The position numbers and the translations under genes were made by a program. From Acidobacteriota bacterium (GTDB lineage Bacteria > Acidobacteriota > Terriglobia > Terriglobales > Acidobacteriaceae), in the NCBI GenBank assembly GCA_013289765.1, contig JABCZI010000002.1, positions 372,001 to 436,000 on the forward strand: DNA of 64,000 nucleotides, in the 5' to 3' direction. Below are positions 8,580 through 17,731 of the stretch, piece by piece (within the stretch, counting starts at the first letter, position 1; every line of letters starts with the position of its first letter). A model generated the notes under the pieces. That model was not told where the DNA came from, searched no databases, and saw only the letters and a program-made list of their open reading frames with translations.

Positions 8580-11168
8580 ATGTCCAGAGCGGTCACGACG
8601 CTGACCGTCGGCCTGGCAGTTCTGCCATCCGCGGCGCAGACCGTACCCCCGGCTCCCGAAGCGGCGCGTCAAGCGGGTCCAGCGGAAGCTCTCTACCTGC
8701 AGTTAAGTTCTATCGGCCTGGATTCCAGCCGGGTATTCACAGTGCGAAATGCTTCGCTGGACCGGCCCTCACTTCACATCACACTCGAAGATGGCACCAT
8801 CGCATTCACGAAAGACATATTGGGCAGAATCACTGGAGCATTCTTTGAGGGCGACGGAGAAGTGCTCCTCGTCCCTCCCATCGACGTGGAACGAAGATCA
8901 ATGAGTCTGTTTACAGGGATGGCGATTCTGGAGGAGCGCTTTTCGACGGCCTACTTCCGCTTTAACGACGACACCGCCAGCGAATTGCAGCCCGGGCTCA
9001 GAGCCCCGCAAGATGCGCAAGACTTCGTTGCCCGGTGGGATGGCACCGCCCGCAACCTGGCGCGGGGGGATGCAATGCGATTGCTAGCGACTCTCAGCGA
9101 GATGCTGCCTGTCGAGGTAAGAAGCACACAACCGCTTACCGCAAGAGCCGAAAATCCTGATGACCGCCTGTTGCATGCGCGGTTGCAGGGGAAAAAGCTC
9201 GGCGTCTTTGACATCTCTTTCGACTCAACAGCGGGGGAACAAATGGAAGCTGGACAGAGTAAGAGGGCCGAAAACGGGAATATGTACTACGACGTTTGGA
9301 CTTCATTCTCAATCGAGAATGCGGCACGGAAAGGGACAGCCGAGAAGGATATTCCTCAGACACTTCCTGCAGAAACCGGATCGGGCGAAGATCCGATCCG
9401 GATGCGGAGTTATGTCATCGATGCGCACGTGAAACCTCCAAAAGAGCTGGATGCCGAGGTGAACCTGGAACTGGATGTGAAACGCGGCGGTTCGCGTTTC
9501 ATCGTATTCGAACTCTCGCGCTTTCTACAGGTCAGCTCCGTTGAGGCGGACGGAAGCGCGGTGGAATTCATTCATAATCCAGCAGTGGAAGGCACCCGTC
9601 TGGCACGCAGCGGCAACGACCTGGTGGCTGTGATTCTGCCCGAAGCCGCGGTCGAGGGACAGAAAATCAGGCTGCGCTTTGTCTATGGAGGAGAGGTGAT
9701 CGCGGAAGCCGGGAAAGGTCTGCTCTATGTCGGGGCGCGGGGCACATGGTATCCCAACCGCGGCATGGACATGGCAGATTTCGATCTTACCTTCCACTAT
9801 CCGCTCGATTGGACTCTTCTGGCGACCGGCAAACCCGTACCTCTCGCGCAAGAATCGATGCCATCTTTGCAAACTGCGTCGCCGGACTCTGTTGGTGAGC
9901 AATCGGCACGCTGGGTGTCGGAACGCCCCATTCCGGTTGCTGGATTTAACCTTGGCAAATACATTCGAGGCACGGCACAAGCCGGCAACGTCGCCGTAGG
10001 AGCTTACGCAACAGCCGGTGTGGAGCGCGACTTCCCGCAAGCTCCCGCGCAACTAATTCAAATCGAACCTAGAACACCGTCGCGTAAAACCCCAATGATC
10101 CCGCCAGCGTCGATTGCTCCGCCCGCACCTTCTCCGGCGCGTAACGCGACTGCCGTAGCTGAGGCTACAGCTCGGGCGATTCATTACTATGCTGAACGAT
10201 TCGGCCCCTTCCCCTACAGTCAACTGGCAATGACTCAACTCCCGGGACGCGAGAGCCAGGGATGGCCGGGTCTCGTCTTTCTTTCGTCTTACGCTTTTCT
10301 GACTCAGCAGGAGCGAATGGATCTACACATGAACGCCGTGCAAACCATACTTGGTCAACTGGTACCAGCGCACGAGGCGGCGCACCAATGGTGGGGGGAT
10401 CTGGTCACCTGGAACACGTATCGAGATCAGTGGTTTTCTGAAGGTTTGGCAAATTATTGCTCGTTGATGCTGTTCCAGGAAAGCAATCCGGCCGGCTTTC
10501 AGCAGGTCATGGACAAATACCGGAGGGACTTGGCCAACGAGAATAAAGATGGCAACTCTACCAAGGATGCCGGACCTGTCACCCTTGGCGGCCGCCTGCT
10601 TTCATCACACTTTCCCGAAGGGTACGAAGCGATCAGTTATGGACGAGCGACGTGGCTATTTCATATGCTGCGCTCAATGTTGAACGACGCAACGGAAGAC
10701 GGCCGCAAAAGCGATCCAAACCGTGGAAGGGGAGAAGAACCTTTTGTGCGATCTCTATACAAACTTCGCCAGCGCTACGAAGGGAAAGCTGTCAGCACGA
10801 GGGAAATGCTTAATGTCTTTGCGGAGGATCTACCGGCATCGTTACGATATGAAGGCAAGGCTTCTCTCGACTGGTTTTTGGATGGTTGGATCAACGGTAC
10901 TTCCGTGCCAAGCCTGGATTTGCAGAGCGTGAAGTTCGCAACCAGAGGCAAGACGATTATCGTCACAGGTGTGATCCGGCAAAGAGACGCTCCAGAAAAT
11001 CTGGTGACATCGGTTCCGGTTTACGCGGTGCTTACCGGCAGATCCCCTGTGCTGGTGGGTCGTGTGTTTGCGGATGGGGCTGAATCTTCGTTTCACTTAT
11101 CTGTCCCGATTGGGACACACAAACTCTTACTCGATCCGAACGGAACCATCCTGAGCGCTCCGAAGTAG
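8580..11168 (+). CDS. Secreted M1-family (aminopeptidase N-like) metallopeptidase
   Basis: About 862 residues with a signal peptide (MSRAVTTLTVGLAVLPSAAQ), hence periplasmic or secreted. The catalytic site HEAAHQWWGD is followed, with exactly 18 residues between the second histidine and the glutamate, by the third zinc ligand in WFSEGLANY; this is the M1 gluzincin spacing. The exopeptidase GXMEN motif expected upstream is not seen; the equivalent place reads GRESQGWPGLVFL, so true aminopeptidase activity is doubtful. The ATG at 8580 is preferred over an upstream TTG because it begins the signal peptide. Confidence 0.88.
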   Translation: MSRAVTTLTVGLAVLPSAAQTVPPAPEAARQAGPAEALYLQLSSIGLDSSRVFTVRNASLDRPSLHITLEDGTIAFTKDILGRITGAFFEGDGEVLLVPPIDVERRSMSLFTGMAILEERFSTAYFRFNDDTASELQPGLRAPQDAQDFVARWDGTARNLARGDAMRLLATLSEMLPVEVRSTQPLTARAENPDDRLLHARLQGKKLGVFDISFDSTAGEQMEAGQSKRAENGNMYYDVWTSFSIENAARKGTAEKDIPQTLPAETGSGEDPIRMRSYVIDAHVKPPKELDAEVNLELDVKRGGSRFIVFELSRFLQVSSVEADGSAVEFIHNPAVEGTRLARSGNDLVAVILPEAAVEGQKIRLRFVYGGEVIAEAGKGLLYVGARGTWYPNRGMDMADFDLTFHYPLDWTLLATGKPVPLAQESMPSLQTASPDSVGEQSARWVSERPIPVAGFNLGKYIRGTAQAGNVAVGAYATAGVERDFPQAPAQLIQIEPRTPSRKTPMIPPASIAPPAPSPARNATAVAEATARAIHYYAERFGPFPYSQLAMTQLPGRESQGWPGLVFLSSYAFLTQQERMDLHMNAVQTILGQLVPAHEAAHQWWGDLVTWNTYRDQWFSEGLANYCSLMLFQESNPAGFQQVMDKYRRDLANENKDGNSTKDAGPVTLGGRLLSSHFPEGYEAISYGRATWLFHMLRSMLNDATEDGRKSDPNRGRGEEPFVRSLYKLRQRYEGKAVSTREMLNVFAEDLPASLRYEGKASLDWFLDGWINGTSVPSLDLQSVKFATRGKTIIVTGVIRQRDAPENLVTSVPVYAVLTGRSPVLVGRVFADGAESSFHLSVPIGTHKLLLDPNGTILSAPK

Positions 11169-11194
11169 AGAATCGTGAATCGCTGCGCGCCCCA

Positions 11195-11213
11195 CCTGGG
11201 AACCTTTTCCAGG
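11195..11213. terminator. Stem-loop between convergent genes
   Basis: CCTGGGAACCTTTTCCAGG folds into an eight-pair stem (one G-T pair) with a three-base loop. It lies between the 3' ends of the M1-like gene and cheB. There is no clear U tract on either strand, so a bidirectional terminator is only a guess. Confidence 0.3.
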
Positions 11214-11258
11214 AGCGGGTACGCGATGCGTGAGGCTCACTGCCTGGGGAATGCGCCG

Positions 11259-12350
11259 TCAACTAACACTGGCTTTGCGGTAGTGCGTAGCTTGCAGAAT
11301 CTCATGGGTAATGCGGGAGAGTGGCACCACCCGGTTGAGAATCCCCATCTCGGCGCAAACCCGAGGCATTCCATAGACGGCACAACTGGGCTCATCCTGC
11401 CCCAACGTGAAACCGCCGTCGCGATGGATAGCGTTCATTCCTTGCGCGCCGTCGGAGCCCATCCCAGTCATGATGACCCCCATAGCAAGCGGACCGAATG
11501 CGGCGGCGACGGACTGCATCATGATGTCAACGGAGGGAGTGTGTAATTGATTCTCGGGTTTATCGGAAAGGCAGATCGTGGTTCGCGAATTCCTCGAGCG
11601 CTCCACCGTCATATGGCATCCTCCGGGAGCAATGTAAACGACTCCTGGACGAAGGGTTTCTCCGTGCTGGGCTTCGCGCACTGACGCTGCGCAAAGGTTA
11701 TCCAGCCTTTGCGCAAACGGACCGGTAAACCCCGATGGCATATGCTGCACCACCAAAATCGGAACCGAGAAATCCGCAGGAAGAGTCGGAAGAATCTCCT
11801 GCAAAGCTTTTGGACCTCCGGTTGAAACACCCAGAGCCACGATCGCCGGACGGGAAGAAGAAGGGGTCCTTGCCGGAAGTTCAGCCGCGCGAGGAGGTTT
11901 TCGAGGAAGAACAAGCGGTTCCTTCGAGCGCCGTATGCCCGCAGCTACCTTGATCTTTGCGATTAGATCATCCCGGATGTGAAGAATATTGAGTGATGCG
12001 GGGGAGAGTTCCTTGGGCACGTAATCGAAAGCACCCGCGCTGAGTGCAGCAAACGTGGTTTGCGCATCTTTCACAGTGACCGAACTAACCATGATGACCG
12101 GACGGGGGAACTGGGCCATGATGCAGCGCAGAGTTTCTAACCCGCCGAGACCCGGCATTTGCACGTCCAGCGTGATCACATCAGGATCGAGCGGGACAAT
12201 TCTTTGCAAAGCGTCGGGTCCATTGGCTGCAGTGCCTACGACGATGAGATCAGAATCGCTTGCCAGCATGCGGGAGAGCGCAGTGCGCATAAAGGCGCTG
12301 TCATCGACAATGAACACCCCTATTTTCGAATTGGTTTTTTCAGTCGTCAC
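11259..12350 (-). CDS. cheB: CheB-type protein-glutamate methylesterase/response regulator
   Basis: A 363-residue, two-domain protein. The N-terminal receiver (about 10-130) has the DD pair in FIVDDSAFMR and the phospho-acceptor in VITLDVQMPG. The C-terminal methylesterase (about 168-355) has the catalytic serine in LGVSTGGP, histidine in VVQHMPSGF, and aspartate in GMGSDGAQGM. CheB removes methyl groups from (or deamidates) chemoreceptor glutamates. GTG start; GTGA overlaps the upstream response-regulator/HDOD stop by four bases, so the two are co-translated. No cheA, cheR, cheW or receptor is nearby, so its role may be outside classic chemotaxis. Confidence 0.93.
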   Translation of the reverse strand: MTTEKTNSKIGVFIVDDSAFMRTALSRMLASDSDLIVVGTAANGPDALQRIVPLDPDVITLDVQMPGLGGLETLRCIMAQFPRPVIMVSSVTVKDAQTTFAALSAGAFDYVPKELSPASLNILHIRDDLIAKIKVAAGIRRSKEPLVLPRKPPRAAELPARTPSSSRPAIVALGVSTGGPKALQEILPTLPADFSVPILVVQHMPSGFTGPFAQRLDNLCAASVREAQHGETLRPGVVYIAPGGCHMTVERSRNSRTTICLSDKPENQLHTPSVDIMMQSVAAAFGPLAMGVIMTGMGSDGAQGMNAIHRDGGFTLGQDEPSCAVYGMPRVCAEMGILNRVVPLSRITHEILQATHYRKASVS

Positions 12351-13621
12351 GCGCGGTAAATGCTCCTGACCAAAGTATGGACCTCATCCATATAAGAATC
12401 CAATTCGAAGGTAAGGCGGGCCCAGTCAAAATCCTTTAGGGTCGGGGAGTGTTGTGCCAACAGTGCAAAACCTGAGTCTGCGAACAGGTCCACTTGCCTT
12501 TGTTCCGTATAGCCATAATTCAGGCCGCTCATCCGGCATAGCAGGTCGGCGATGTGAACCAGAGCCACCATACCGGCGTCGTGCGATGATTCGTCCGGCG
12601 AATGATGATGAGTTACGACGTCGATGAGGCTGGGAGCGAGACCCCAGTTTTCCGCGAGCAGGCATCCGCTATCGCAGTGCGTAAATCCCAGGCATCTTTG
12701 CTCCGCCTCGTGCAGCGGGATGCCTTCGGTCTTGGCGAGTTCAAAGGCAATCCGGAACTCCTGAGGCAGCACCCAAAGGTTGGCGATGATGCCAATGTCG
12801 TGCAGGAGGCCTGCAAGATACGCCTTTCCGGGATCACTCATATTGATCTTGCGCGCCAAACTGCGGCACACCAGAGCGCAGCCGAGTGAGTGTTCCCAAA
12901 ACACCACCGGATCCAAACTGGTTTTCTCATTCGGAAGCATATTCATGACGCTGCATGACATGGCAATATCGCTCACATGACGGAATCCGAGGCTGACTAC
13001 GGCTCCGCGCAACGAATCCGCTTTTTGCCAGCGGCCGAAGATATAAACATCCACCACGTTCGTAGTGGTGTCGAAGGTCAAGTTCCAGACATGTTCGATG
13101 ATCATGGCTCGCGAAACCTGCCGCCCCGCATTTCGCATCAGGTATTCCAACAGGCAGAATTCCTTCGAAGTAAGGTCGATGCGCCGTCCGGCGCGTTCAG
13201 CGCGGTGTTCGATGCGGTCGAGCTGAAGGTCTTCCACCGTCAGCACTGACTCCGATGGTAAGTGGCTGCGCCGCAGCAGCGCTCGAATGCGCGCCGAGAG
13301 TTCGCTGAATGAAAATGGCTTCGGCAGATAATCGTCGGCACCGGTATCGAGGCACTGCACCCGGTCTTCCACCTTCACTCTCTGGGTCAAGACCAAGACC
13401 GGCAGGCTCGGACGTTTCAGCCGCAAATGCCGCAACACACTAACCCCATCGAGCTTCGGCAAATTTAAATCGAGAATTACCAGGTCATAGTCGAACTCGG
13501 TCCCCAGGGACCGCGCCTGTTCCCCATCCTCGACCACATCGACCGCATAATGTTCCCCTTGCAACCCCTGACGCACAAAACCTGCCAGCGCCGCATCGTC
13601 TTCCGCAATTAAAATCCGCAT
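12347..13621 (-). CDS. Response regulator fused to a truncated OmpR-type DNA-binding domain and an HDOD domain
   Basis: A 424-residue protein. Residues 1-118 are a complete receiver: AEDDA acidic pair, phospho-acceptor D51 in VILDLNLPKLDG, lysine 101 in LPKPFS. Residues about 125-194 are most of an OmpR/CusR-type winged helix (LTSKEFCLLEYLMRNAG; TTTNVVDVYI). Where the wing should follow, sequence switches to the middle of an HDOD domain: FGRWQKADSLRGAVVSLGF, then GLLHDIGII and VVTHHHSPDES. The wing and the first 60-70 residues of a typical HDOD domain are both missing, as if an in-frame deletion joined two genes. Its stop overlaps the cheB start. Loss of DNA binding is likely; HDOD domains usually mediate signalling. 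Confidence 0.85.
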   Translation of the reverse strand: MRILIAEDDAALAGFVRQGLQGEHYAVDVVEDGEQARSLGTEFDYDLVILDLNLPKLDGVSVLRHLRLKRPSLPVLVLTQRVKVEDRVQCLDTGADDYLPKPFSFSELSARIRALLRRSHLPSESVLTVEDLQLDRIEHRAERAGRRIDLTSKEFCLLEYLMRNAGRQVSRAMIIEHVWNLTFDTTTNVVDVYIFGRWQKADSLRGAVVSLGFRHVSDIAMSCSVMNMLPNEKTSLDPVVFWEHSLGCALVCRSLARKINMSDPGKAYLAGLLHDIGIIANLWVLPQEFRIAFELAKTEGIPLHEAEQRCLGFTHCDSGCLLAENWGLAPSLIDVVTHHHSPDESSHDAGMVALVHIADLLCRMSGLNYGYTEQRQVDLFADSGFALLAQHSPTLKDFDWARLTFELDSYMDEVHTLVRSIYRA

Positions 13622-13897
13622 AAGTGAGCCTTAATCACAAGTTGATTCTAGTTAGAGAAAGCTCAGTTGAAACGGAAAGTCGTGCGCACGAAAGGGAGTG
13701 TTTGCAGAAACGGAGCAAGGTTTCAAAACGGGATCAAAAGCGGCACGAACGCGAACTCTGGCAGCCTAAATCAATTCCCCGCATCTGCTGCTAGGAGCGT
13801 ACTTGGCCGCAGAAATATCTACTCCCGCTGAATTGACGTAGTATCCTCCCGAGTAACACATTTCTCTCTTTCCCTGGTCGGCGAAAGGACTGCTCTC

Positions 13898-15694
13898 TTG
13901 GAGAACAACGACAAAACCAGGTACAACCGCTTCCTCCTTCTAGTAGCGGGTTTGGGCGGCCTGCTCTACGGAGTAGACGTAGGCATTATCGCCGGAGCCC
14001 TGCCCTACCTCGAGGCTACTTCCGGTTTGACCGCGGGCCAGCTTTCGATTGTGGTTGCGGCCGTGCTGCTTGGAAGCGTCATCTCCACTCTGTTTGCAGG
14101 ACTTCTCGCCGATTGGATCGGGCGCAAGCTTCTGATGACGCTCAGCGGCGTGCTCTTCGTCGTAAGCATCCCAGTGATCGCTCTTTCGCACAGTTATGAA
14201 GCACTGGTGCTGGGGCGGCTATTGCAGGGCATCAGCGCTGGCTTGATCGGTGTGGTTGTCCCGCTCTACCTTGCGGAATGTCTCTCGGCTTCAACGCGTG
14301 GCAAGGGAACCGGAATTTTTCAATGGCTGCTGACACTCGGCATCGTCACCGCTGCCATCGTCGGCATGTTCTTCAGTATTCGCGTGGATGAAGTTGCCAA
14401 GCTCGGCGACGCCAGCCGGCTCCTCGCGTTCAAAGACACTGCATGGCGCAGCATCTTCTGGGTCTCGTTGCCGCCCGGCATTTTATTCGTGATCGGCAGT
14501 TTATTAGTAGCGGAATCCCCCCGCTGGCTGTACCGCCGGGGCAAGCGCGAGGCTGCCCGTGTCGCACTTCTGCGTTCGCGCACCCCCGAGCAAGCGAATC
14601 TCGAACTCGCGGAGATGGAAGTGGCAGATGCCGCCGAGAAATCCAGCACATCGAATGGAAGTAACACGAGGGAGTCACTCTTGCGCCGCAAGTATGTGAT
14701 CCCGTTTGTGCTTGCCTGCGTGATTCTCGCGTGTAATCAGGCCACTGGCGTGAACTCCATCATTGGTTACAACGCGAACATTCTCCTGCAGAGCGGCCTT
14801 TCGGACGTTCAGGCGCATTGGGGTTACGTCATTTTCACCATCGTCAATTTTCTGATGACCATTGGCGGCGTCCTGCTAGTCGATCGCAAGGGACGCAAAT
14901 TCCTCCTGTCCCTGGGCAGCGCGGGAATTATTGTGTCGCTGCTCTGCGCCGGCTCTCTGTTTCGCCAAACCGAAAAGCTGCGGATAGATTCTCGCGCCGC
15001 GGTTCAGTCGGAGGTCACGCCGGACCAGAAGCTCACTCTTCGCTACGACCAAAAGACCGCAGACGCGCTCCTCGCGGCCAGCGGCGATGAGCACACCGGA
15101 CTGCGCAATGCACCCACGTCGTTGATCGTCATCTATTCGTGCGGGGATTTTCGCGCCGCCACCAAAGTCGCTCGTTCCGACGATCCCGCGGCAAAACCAA
15201 TCGAGATCACCCGCGACGGCTGCCTGCCCGCGAACAAAGTCGTCGCCTTCTTCTCGAATCCATTCAGCAATCTGGAAGCCTCGCGCCAGGCCCCGCTGAA
15301 AATCGACAATGCACTAGTAAGTCCCGTGCCGAGCACTCACAACGGCTGGATGGTAGCCATCACTCTCTTCATCTTCATGGCATTTTTCGCCATCGGTCCG
15401 GGAGTGTGCGTATGGCTCGCGCTCTCGGAATTGATGCCGACCCGCATTCGCTCGAACGGCATGAGCATTGCCCTCTTGATCAACCAGGCGGTCTCAACCG
15501 CGATCGCGGCTACATTCCTGCCAACCGTTGGCAAGTACGGCTACTCGACCATGTTCTTCGCCTTTGCGGCCTGCACCGTAATTTACTTCATCACGGCAGC
15601 GGTCTTCCTGCCAGAAACAAAAGGCAAAACGCTCGAGGAGATCGAAGCGCTCTTTGAAGGCACAAAAAAACAGTCGGGACTCGTCACCGTCTGA
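13898..15694 (+). CDS. MFS sugar/inositol transporter with a large TM9-TM10 loop
   Basis: A 598-residue inner-membrane permease of the sugar porter family of the Major Facilitator Superfamily, importing a sugar or polyol probably by proton symport. Family motifs: DWIGRK after TM2, PLYLAE near TM4, ESPRWLYRRGK after TM6, DRKGRK after TM8, PETKGKTLEEIE at the C-terminus. Normal members have about 450-480 residues; here a hydrophilic insert of about 126 residues (353-480) separates TM9 from TM10, on the outer face, with two cysteines (about 413 and 440) that could pair. TTG start with GAAAGGA upstream. It is convergent with the FHS transporter, 13 bases apart. Confidence 0.88.
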   Translation: MENNDKTRYNRFLLLVAGLGGLLYGVDVGIIAGALPYLEATSGLTAGQLSIVVAAVLLGSVISTLFAGLLADWIGRKLLMTLSGVLFVVSIPVIALSHSYEALVLGRLLQGISAGLIGVVVPLYLAECLSASTRGKGTGIFQWLLTLGIVTAAIVGMFFSIRVDEVAKLGDASRLLAFKDTAWRSIFWVSLPPGILFVIGSLLVAESPRWLYRRGKREAARVALLRSRTPEQANLELAEMEVADAAEKSSTSNGSNTRESLLRRKYVIPFVLACVILACNQATGVNSIIGYNANILLQSGLSDVQAHWGYVIFTIVNFLMTIGGVLLVDRKGRKFLLSLGSAGIIVSLLCAGSLFRQTEKLRIDSRAAVQSEVTPDQKLTLRYDQKTADALLAASGDEHTGLRNAPTSLIVIYSCGDFRAATKVARSDDPAAKPIEITRDGCLPANKVVAFFSNPFSNLEASRQAPLKIDNALVSPVPSTHNGWMVAITLFIFMAFFAIGPGVCVWLALSELMPTRIRSNGMSIALLINQAVSTAIAATFLPTVGKYGYSTMFFAFAACTVIYFITAAVFLPETKGKTLEEIEALFEGTKKQSGLVTV

Positions 15695-15707
15695 GCCGTC
15701 CCTCGCG

Positions 15708-17057
15708 TTATGTCCCGGCGCGCTCGCTATTGGGTTTCGATCCGCTCAGCGCGAAGAACAGAATGTAGAGATAACAGAGCGTAGGCACAATAAGCGCGAA
15801 GTGCAGACCCTGTCCCCAAATTGCGCCGCCATAGGATCTCGTATTAATGAGATCAGCAGTTTTTCCGACAACCCAAGGAATCGCGGCGCCTCCAACGATC
15901 GCCATGATCATGACGCCGGAACCGTCGCCGGTGAGTGCACCAAGTTCGGCCACCCCTAGAGTAAAGATGCTGGGAAACATGATGGAGTTGAAGAAGCCCA
16001 CCAGAAGAATTGACCACATCGCGAGCGCGCCATTGCTGAATACCGAGGTAATCACCAGCATACCTGCCATCACCGCACAAAATGCGAGAACTGGTCCAGT
16101 TTTTAGTCTTTGCAGGACAGCGGAACCGATGAATCGCCCCACCATCGCGCCGCCCCAGTAGAGCGAGATGTACTTCGCCGCTACACGTAAGGCTTCCTGA
16201 TAACGATGAGCAGCGTCAGGGACGCTTGAGGCCGAAACAAAGCGCCCAATATTATCGAGCGCGAGATAGTTTGCGATTGAACTGCCGATGGAAACTTCTG
16301 CCCCAACGTATACAAAGATCGCGATGGCACCGAAGATGAGATTCGGATGGTGCCAGATTGAGTCACTGACTTTTTCGCCGATGTGATGTTGAGCAGACTC
16401 GATCTTGGGAAGTTTGAAGCTTCCGATCAGGATGGCGAGCAAAGCGAGAGTGACGGCAAGAAAAACGTAAGGCTTAATGACGGAGGCGGCCTGCAGAGCG
16501 GGGTCCGATGCGGCAACGGCGGCGGCGCTCAGGATAAAGAGCCCGCCGATCCAAGGCGCCACCGTAGTGCCCAACGAATTAAAAGCCTGAGTCAGGTTCA
16601 ACCGACTGGAGGCCGTGCGCGGAGACCCCAGCACGGTGACATAAGGGTTTGCCGCGACCTGCAACAGCGTGATCCCTGCCGCCAAAATAATCAGGGCTGT
16701 CAGAAAAAGTCCGAAGGACGGGACCTTTGCCGCCGGCACAAACAATAACGCGCCCGAGCCCATCGTGAGCAGACCCACTACCATGGCTCTTTGATAGCCG
16801 AGCCAGTCAATTATCCTGGCCGAAGGTATGGAGAAAACAAAATAGGCTGAGAAAAATGCGGTCTGGACCAACATGCTAACCGCCAGCTTTAAATTGAATA
16901 CCTGCTGGAAGTGAGGTATCAATACATCATTCAGCGAAGTAATCGCGCCCCACATGAAAAACAAGGTGGTGACCACCATCAGGGGTCCGGTGTAGGACGC
17001 TGACGGTTCGGCGACTGAAGTACTGGTAGGGGATGTGTTAGGAACAGCAATTGCCAT
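15708..17057 (-). CDS. FHS-family sugar MFS permease (FucP/GluP-like)
   Basis: About 449 residues with 12 predicted membrane segments. The hallmark of the fucose:proton symporter family is seen near the N-terminus: FFMWGAITSLNDVLIPHFQ. Also typical are LQVAANPYVTVLG and NSLGTTVAPWIGG. It imports a hexose or related sugar by proton symport; the exact sugar cannot be read. ATG 17057 is preferred; the longer frame to 17165 adds a cysteine-rich, unconserved stretch. It lies downstream of the arginine operon on the same strand, separated by a strong hairpin, so it is probably transcribed independently. Confidence 0.88.
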   Translation of the reverse strand: MAIAVPNTSPTSTSVAEPSASYTGPLMVVTTLFFMWGAITSLNDVLIPHFQQVFNLKLAVSMLVQTAFFSAYFVFSIPSARIIDWLGYQRAMVVGLLTMGSGALLFVPAAKVPSFGLFLTALIILAAGITLLQVAANPYVTVLGSPRTASSRLNLTQAFNSLGTTVAPWIGGLFILSAAAVAASDPALQAASVIKPYVFLAVTLALLAILIGSFKLPKIESAQHHIGEKVSDSIWHHPNLIFGAIAIFVYVGAEVSIGSSIANYLALDNIGRFVSASSVPDAAHRYQEALRVAAKYISLYWGGAMVGRFIGSAVLQRLKTGPVLAFCAVMAGMLVITSVFSNGALAMWSILLVGFFNSIMFPSIFTLGVAELGALTGDGSGVMIMAIVGGAAIPWVVGKTADLINTRSYGGAIWGQGLHFALIVPTLCYLYILFFALSGSKPNSERAGT

Positions 17058-17151
17058 GGCTTGATGTCCGCCCGTAATCAGGGATTTCAGTCCACGTGCC
17101 AACCGATCATAGCATCGTGGACAGCCCTGCGGCACATGACATACAAGGGAC

Positions 17152-17183
17152 GGGCGAGTTTTCACCAGGGGAGAAACTCGCCC
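17152..17183 (-). terminator. Hairpin at the end of the arginine operon
   Basis: Two perfect ten-base arms, GGGCGAGTTT and AAACTCGCCC, with a 12-base loop, lie about 33 bases beyond the last arginine-operon gene and before the FHS transporter. The U tract is poor, so it may be a terminator or a 3' stabilising structure. Confidence 0.55.
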
Positions 17184-17215
17184 CCATCGCGTATCTCACT
17201 AGCAGGTATGCAGGC

Positions 17216-17731
17216 TTACTGTTGCGTCTGGATCCTCACCAGCCAGTTGGCTGGCTCCGGAAGAATCGCAAACGTTGGCAGCTTGCCCCGCACCATGGCA
17301 ACTTCATCGCAGTTATTAAATCGAGGACAAACGTGGCAGTCCTTATATATCTTGTCGGGAAGATCGTCCCGCCGCGCCACTTCGAAGCCCTGCCGCGCAA
17401 AAAACTCCGGAGCCCGCGTAAACAGGCAGATGCAATCCACTCGATGCCGCTTGGCTTCCGCCATCAGAGCTTTCATCAGCCGGCTGCCGCCCCCATGACC
17501 CTGCGCCCGCGGTCCCACGGTGATCGAGCGAATTTCCGCCAGGTGAGTGCCATAAAGATGCAGCGCCCCACATCCAATAATGCGGCCTTCGTGTTCGAGC
17601 ACCACGAAGTCTCTTACGTTCTCGCAAATCTCAGCCAAGGTTCGGGGCAGCAAGGTGCCGTCCCCGGAATAGGCCGAGATTAGTTCGTGAATATACTTCG
17701 CATCGGGCAAAATCGCTTTACGCGTGCGCAT
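17216..17731 (-). CDS. argA: Short N-acetylglutamate synthase-type GNAT acetyltransferase
   Basis: About 171 residues, a single GNAT domain that probably acetylates glutamate with acetyl-CoA, the entry step of arginine synthesis. The acetyl-CoA loop is in VGPRAQGHGGGSRLM; residues 130-145 carry a cysteine cluster CHVCPRFNNC followed by DEVAMV, seen in short ArgA-type proteins. There is no amino-acid-kinase domain as in classic ArgA. Its ATG lies 14 bases inside the 3' end of argH with GGAGGT upstream, which decides the start and couples translation. Being last in an arg operon that lacks any other acetylating enzyme strongly supports this role; another amino-acid acetyltransferase is possible. 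Confidence 0.72.
   Translation of the reverse strand: MRTRKAILPDAKYIHELISAYSGDGTLLPRTLAEICENVRDFVVLEHEGRIIGCGALHLYGTHLAEIRSITVGPRAQGHGGGSRLMKALMAEAKRHRVDCICLFTRAPEFFARQGFEVARRDDLPDKIYKDCHVCPRFNNCDEVAMVRGKLPTFAILPEPANWLVRIQTQQ

Noticed and set aside
11175..11546. A 123-codon open frame on the plus strand after the M1-like gene
   Set aside because: Mostly antisense to cheB; composition is unlike a real protein and there is no ribosome site.
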